A stretch of 64,000 nucleotides of DNA from Gordonia liuliyuniae. Lineage in GTDB: Bacteria; Actinomycetota; Actinomycetes; Mycobacteriales; Mycobacteriaceae. Under the pieces are notes generated by a model. That model saw nothing but the letters and a program-made list of their open reading frames with translations, was not told the origin of the DNA and searched no databases. The stretch is taken from NCBI RefSeq assembly GCF_021739025.1, contig NZ_JAKKOT010000004.1, positions 62,001 through 126,000 of the forward strand, given 5' to 3'. Both the position numbers and the translations under genes were made by a program. Shown here piece by piece: positions 60,035 through 64,000 of this stretch. How positions within the stretch are numbered: the stretch's first letter is position 1; each line of letters begins with the position of its first letter.

Positions 60035-60044
60035 CGGCGGTCGG

Positions 60045-61532
<1,488 letters not shown>

Positions 61533-62474
61533 TCACATGTGCGCCACGAGTCGCCGGAGTTCGGTCAGCCAGGGGATGGCGACGGCGAGGGTCGGGACGA
61601 CGAGGATCGCCACGGCGAGCAGGTACGCGGTCGTGGAGACGAGCGGCAGGGGTCGGACGTCGCAGAGTCGACGCACGCGCACCAACGTCGTCGGGCCGCC
61701 GACGGCCATCGTGCCGCGCGGCGCGGTCGCATCCGCGCAGGCGACGAGTGCTCGTCCCACGGTGGCGGGGGCGGTCGCGTGCGCGGCCTGGTCGTCGGCG
61801 AGGGCTTCGGCGAGCAGTTCGACCGCGCCGAGCGCCGAGCGGGAACGGACGAAGCGGGGGAAGGCCTCGTGCAATGCGATGAACGCTTCGAGAACGAGAT
61901 CGTGGCGGGCGCGTAGATGCGCGCGCTCATGTTCGATGACCGCCGACAACTCGTCGTCGGTGAGCCGGTTCAGCACGCCTTCGCTGAGGACGACGCGACT
62001 GCCGCGGAGGCCGGGCAGGCAGTAGGCGAGCGGTGCGGGGACGTCGAGCACGCGGATGTCGCGACCGCGCTCGCGATGTCGATCGACGCGGTCGACGAGG
62101 TCGATGAGCATGCGGTGCTGATTACGTCGTGCACGAGTGCGGACGCCGACTCGGACGATGCTGTAGATGAGTTTCGCGCCGACCAGCAGGGTGAGTGCGA
62201 AGACGATGACGTACACGGTCCACAGGAACCAGCCGAGACGCTCGACCTCGTCGAAGGGATTCGTCGTCGGTGCGCCGTTGACGCCGGGGGAGAGCAAGTT
62301 GGCGGCGATGGCCAGACCGGTGCTGAACGCGGACAGGACGGCGGCCAGGGCGACGGCTTGCCACAGCGTCATCGCGGCGCGGGGGGCGTACAGCGGCCAG
62401 GACGCGTGTGCGAGAGCCTGCGGGATGGGGCCGACGAGTGCAATGGTGAGGATGCCGAACAGCAGCGCGGTCAT
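61533..62474 (-). CDS. BlaR1/MecR1-like M56 membrane protease
   Basis: Membrane metalloprotease of 313 residues, Rv1845c-like. About four hydrophobic helices surround the zinc motif IEHERAH (HExxH, residues 182-186), with a third ligand region DLVLEAFIALHEAFP. It lacks the penicillin-sensor domain of true BlaR1. With the BlaI repressor upstream it probably forms a stress-sensing pair: the protease is thought to inactivate BlaI in response to envelope or cell-wall signals. ATG at 62474 is 54 bases from the blaI stop. Confidence 0.85.
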   Translation of the reverse strand: MTALLFGILTIALVGPIPQALAHASWPLYAPRAAMTLWQAVALAAVLSAFSTGLAIAANLLSPGVNGAPTTNPFDEVERLGWFLWTVYVIVFALTLLVGAKLIYSIVRVGVRTRARRNQHRMLIDLVDRVDRHRERGRDIRVLDVPAPLAYCLPGLRGSRVVLSEGVLNRLTDDELSAVIEHERAHLRARHDLVLEAFIALHEAFPRFVRSRSALGAVELLAEALADDQAAHATAPATVGRALVACADATAPRGTMAVGGPTTLVRVRRLCDVRPLPLVSTTAYLLAVAILVVPTLAVAIPWLTELRRLVAHM

Positions 62475-62528
62475 CGGCTTCCCTCTGGTAGTGCGGTGCG
62501 AGCGGTTGCCCGCGGTTCGGTGTCGACT

Positions 62529-62921
62529 CTAGTGCTTCGAGCTGCGAGACGATTCGAGTTCGTCCAACGCTTCGCGAAGGGCGGCGATCTCGTCGGCGTC
62601 GACCTGACCGACGAAGGACACGAGAGCTGCGTGGCGCGATCCGGGGGCCTCCGCGCCTTTGAGCGCATCGACCATCAGGCTGGCGACGAGGTCTTCGCGC
62701 GGACGCGCTGCCGTGTAACGGTGGGCGCGGTCGTCGCGGATCTGGGTGACCAGTTCCTTCTTCGTCAGACGCTGGAGCACGGTCATGACGGTGGTGTACG
62801 CGAGTGCCCGAGAATTCGACAGCTCGGCATGGACCTGACGGACCGTCTGTGGCGTCGCCGACGCCCACAGAGTGTCCATCACTGCACGTTCGAGCTCTCC
62901 CAGGCCGTTCATCTTCTTCAT
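62529..62921 (-). CDS. blaI: BlaI/MecI-type repressor
   Basis: Winged-helix repressor of 130 residues: GELERAVMDTLWASATPQTV, VHAELSNSRALAYTTVMTVLQRL and VTQIRDDRAHRYTAARPRED are the DNA-binding and dimerisation features of the family, and VASLMVDAL follows. In M. tuberculosis the orthologue controls the atpase locus and blaC-related genes under beta-lactam stress. The gene lies upstream of the BlaR1-like protease and divergent from a hotdog thioesterase. A TGTCC-N5-GGACA palindrome (62958-62972) in its promoter may be an autoregulatory site. Confidence 0.9.
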   Translation of the reverse strand: MKKMNGLGELERAVMDTLWASATPQTVRQVHAELSNSRALAYTTVMTVLQRLTKKELVTQIRDDRAHRYTAARPREDLVASLMVDALKGAEAPGSRHAALVSFVGQVDADEIAALREALDELESSRSSKH

Positions 62922-62957
62922 CTTACGTCGACTCCCGTCGAAGGTCGTGTACTGCCC

Positions 62958-62972
62958 TGTCCGTTATGGACA
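62958..62972. promoter_or_regulatory. blaI: Palindrome in the blaI promoter
   Basis: TGTCC-GTTAT-GGACA is a 5-5-5 palindrome 37 bases before the blaI start. It is a candidate BlaI operator by position; it does not match a BlaI consensus I can recall. Confidence 0.35.
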
Positions 62973-63040
62973 ACGCGGTCGGTCGCGGATCAGTTCCCGC
63001 TGCGGTCCGGGTCTCACCAAGAAGACGCTTGACTCGGAGG

Positions 63041-63059
63041 TAAGGATAGCCTACATTCA
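63041..63059. promoter_or_regulatory. Iron-box (IdeR)-like sequence
   Basis: TAAGGATAGCCTACATTCA matches the iron-box consensus TTAGGTTAGGCTAACCTAA at 12 of 19 positions, best in the left half. In M. tuberculosis the orthologous blaI/Rv1847 promoter region is listed among iron- and IdeR-dependent genes, as I recall, so the match is worth noting despite the weak right half. Confidence 0.35.
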
Positions 63060-63246
63060 ATCGCAAGGATCGTCTGAGTGTCCTGAGGGCTGCAGAGACC
63101 TCCGATCCGCCGCAGTGGCCCCCGCGCTCGTCTCGAGTGCGGGGGTCACTGATGTGTTCGCTGCCTGTCCGGCGTCGACCCTGTCGGCGTCGCCCCTTTT
63201 GGGGGCACCTGCCGGTCGCCGACCGGCTCGGTGGCATTCTGGCCGT

Positions 63247-63666
63247 ATGACTGAACATCTCGATGAGGCGTTGGCGCAGGCCAAGAAGGCGACCGGCTTG
63301 GACGAGCTACTCGGGTTCGTCGTCGACACGGCGTCCGGCGACGGAATCACGGGTTCGCTGACGATCACCCCCGACCACCACCAGCCGTTCGGAATTGTGC
63401 ACGGCGGGACGTACTGCGCGTTGGCCGAGAGTGCGGCGAGCATCAGCGCGTTCTGCTGGGTACGGGAGACGGGCATCGGCGGCACCGCAGTCGGCGTCAA
63501 CAACTCGACGGACTTTCTGCGGTCCGTCTCCGATGGCGTGATCACGGTGTCGACGACGGCGATTCACCGTGGACGGCGTCAGCAGCTGTGGCAGGTCGAT
63601 ATGGTCGATGAGCAGGGACGACTGGTCGCGCAGTCGCGGGTGCGGATGCAGAATATCGCGATGTGA
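63247..63666 (+). CDS. PaaI-type hotdog thioesterase
   Basis: Hotdog-fold thioesterase of 139 residues. The active-site motif HGGTYCALAESAASISAF (near residue 50) with the preceding FGIVHGG is typical of the PaaI group, which hydrolyses acyl- or aryl-CoA esters. It matches Rv1847, which also lies divergent from blaI. ATG at 63247 lies six bases after CATTCT, the same geometry as other likely leaderless genes here. A phenylacetyl or fatty acyl substrate is possible; nothing in the neighbourhood decides. Confidence 0.85.
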   Translation: MTEHLDEALAQAKKATGLDELLGFVVDTASGDGITGSLTITPDHHQPFGIVHGGTYCALAESAASISAFCWVRETGIGGTAVGVNNSTDFLRSVSDGVITVSTTAIHRGRRQQLWQVDMVDEQGRLVAQSRVRMQNIAM

Positions 63667-63887
63667 CGACCCCGGCGGCGAATATCGACGGCATCCGCGG
63701 CCGTAGGGCGCCTTTCCGCTGCGGTCCATGTCGTGTGGTCCTGACCTGTTACGGTCGAACAGCTGTGACGACGCCTACCCGAAGCTCACGGCACGGGGGT
63801 CGTTGTCTGAAGAACTAGAGACGACGTGGCTTTCCTGAGACGACTGATTTTCGGAAAGACATGTGGAGTTTGTGGCGAAGGAGACCT
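63667..63887 (+). other. 221-bp leader before the BCCT gene
   Basis: No gene is seen. Possible stems are GTCGTTGTCT with AGAGACGAC near 63800-63825 and CTTTCC (63830-63835) with GGAAAG (63853-63858). They could be part of a leader RNA, but I could not assign a known riboswitch class. Confidence 0.4.
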
Positions 63888-64000
63888 GTGTCAACGCCGA
63901 GTAAAGCCAGAGATACACCGAAGCGCGATTGGGTCGTGTTCTCGATCACCGCGTTGTTGTCGATCGCCTTCGTGGTGTGGGGGTTCCTCGACAAGGAGGG
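63888..64000 (+). CDS. BCCT-family transporter, 3' partial
   Basis: Only the first 37 codons are in the window. The GTG at 63888 has a GAAGGAGA site seven bases upstream. After a polar basic start (STPSKARDTPKRDW) comes one hydrophobic helix (VVFSITALLSIAFVVWGFL), as at the beginning of betaine/carnitine/choline (BCCT) transporters, which take up osmoprotectants with sodium. The call rests on this short stretch alone and needs the downstream sequence. Confidence 0.5.
   Translation, partial: MSTPSKARDTPKRDWVVFSITALLSIAFVVWGFLDKE

Larger units (their letters stand above)
62922..63246. other. 325-bp divergent promoter between blaI and thioesterase genes
   Basis: No gene is seen. The region contains a palindrome (62958-62972), an iron-box-like sequence (63041-63059) and a CATTCT -10-like hexamer (63235-63240) for the thioesterase gene. 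A short GGGGGT/GCCCCC-type GC-rich stretch near 63190 has no clear function. Confidence 0.6.

Overview
The window is GC-rich, densely coded actinobacterial DNA of the order Mycobacteriales, most like Gordonia or a close relative (inferred from protein content). It carries garA, the FtsR-type MerR regulator, a double-FHA ABC exporter, SecA2, GuaB1, DUF7373 and LpqN-type lipoproteins, a hydroquinone reductase that would use mycothiol, and many GTG starts and ATGA/GTGA gene overlaps. I saw no rRNA, tRNA, CRISPR array, insertion sequence or phage gene.

Layout. 1-8.5 kb: end of a cyclic-peptide-type ABC exporter coupled to an Rv1747-like FHA-FHA-ABC exporter, then a HelD-like RNA polymerase remodeller, a VanY-type carboxypeptidase, a conserved unknown and a hydroquinone reductase. 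8.5-20.4 kb: a DHA2 efflux pump divergent from a MarR regulator, a GntR regulator coupled to a lone ABC ATPase, an MFS exporter whose end overlaps a CoA-transferase, Tex, a VOC protein, an LpqN-like lipoprotein, another MFS protein and DUF503. 20.4-23.4 kb: META-domain lipoprotein, PPK2 and a polysaccharide pyruvyl transferase.

23.5-33.2 kb is a conserved core block with the order I recall for M. tuberculosis Rv1821-Rv1832: secA2, pgsA-like, gcvH, garA, ftsR-like merR, BFN nuclease, second merR, gcvP. It joins glycine cleavage, 2-oxoglutarate control (GarA) and division-linked regulators. gcvP is preceded by a tandem glycine riboswitch. 54.4-63.7 kb resembles Rv1836c-Rv1847: SBP-like protein, glcB, a conserved protein, two CNNM proteins, guaB1, a BlaR1-like protease, blaI and a hotdog thioesterase.

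Two accessory blocks lie between these core blocks. 33.2-45.8 kb holds a nearly complete steroid ring A/B opening set (KshA, KstD, HsaA, HsaB, HsaC, HsaD types) with an Old Yellow Enzyme, two SDRs, a luciferase-like oxidoreductase, an NTF2-fold protein, a small Cys-rich protein and an IclR regulator. Three promoters of this block share the palindrome TTCCCG-N5-CGGGAA, which suggests one regulon; this is the strongest candidate for an undescribed system here. 45.8-51.7 kb is an organosulfur acquisition operon (SfnG, a DszC-like monooxygenase, SfnB-like, SsuD-like, flavin reductase and a small protein).

Functions are assigned from motifs and recalled family resemblance; no database search was run.
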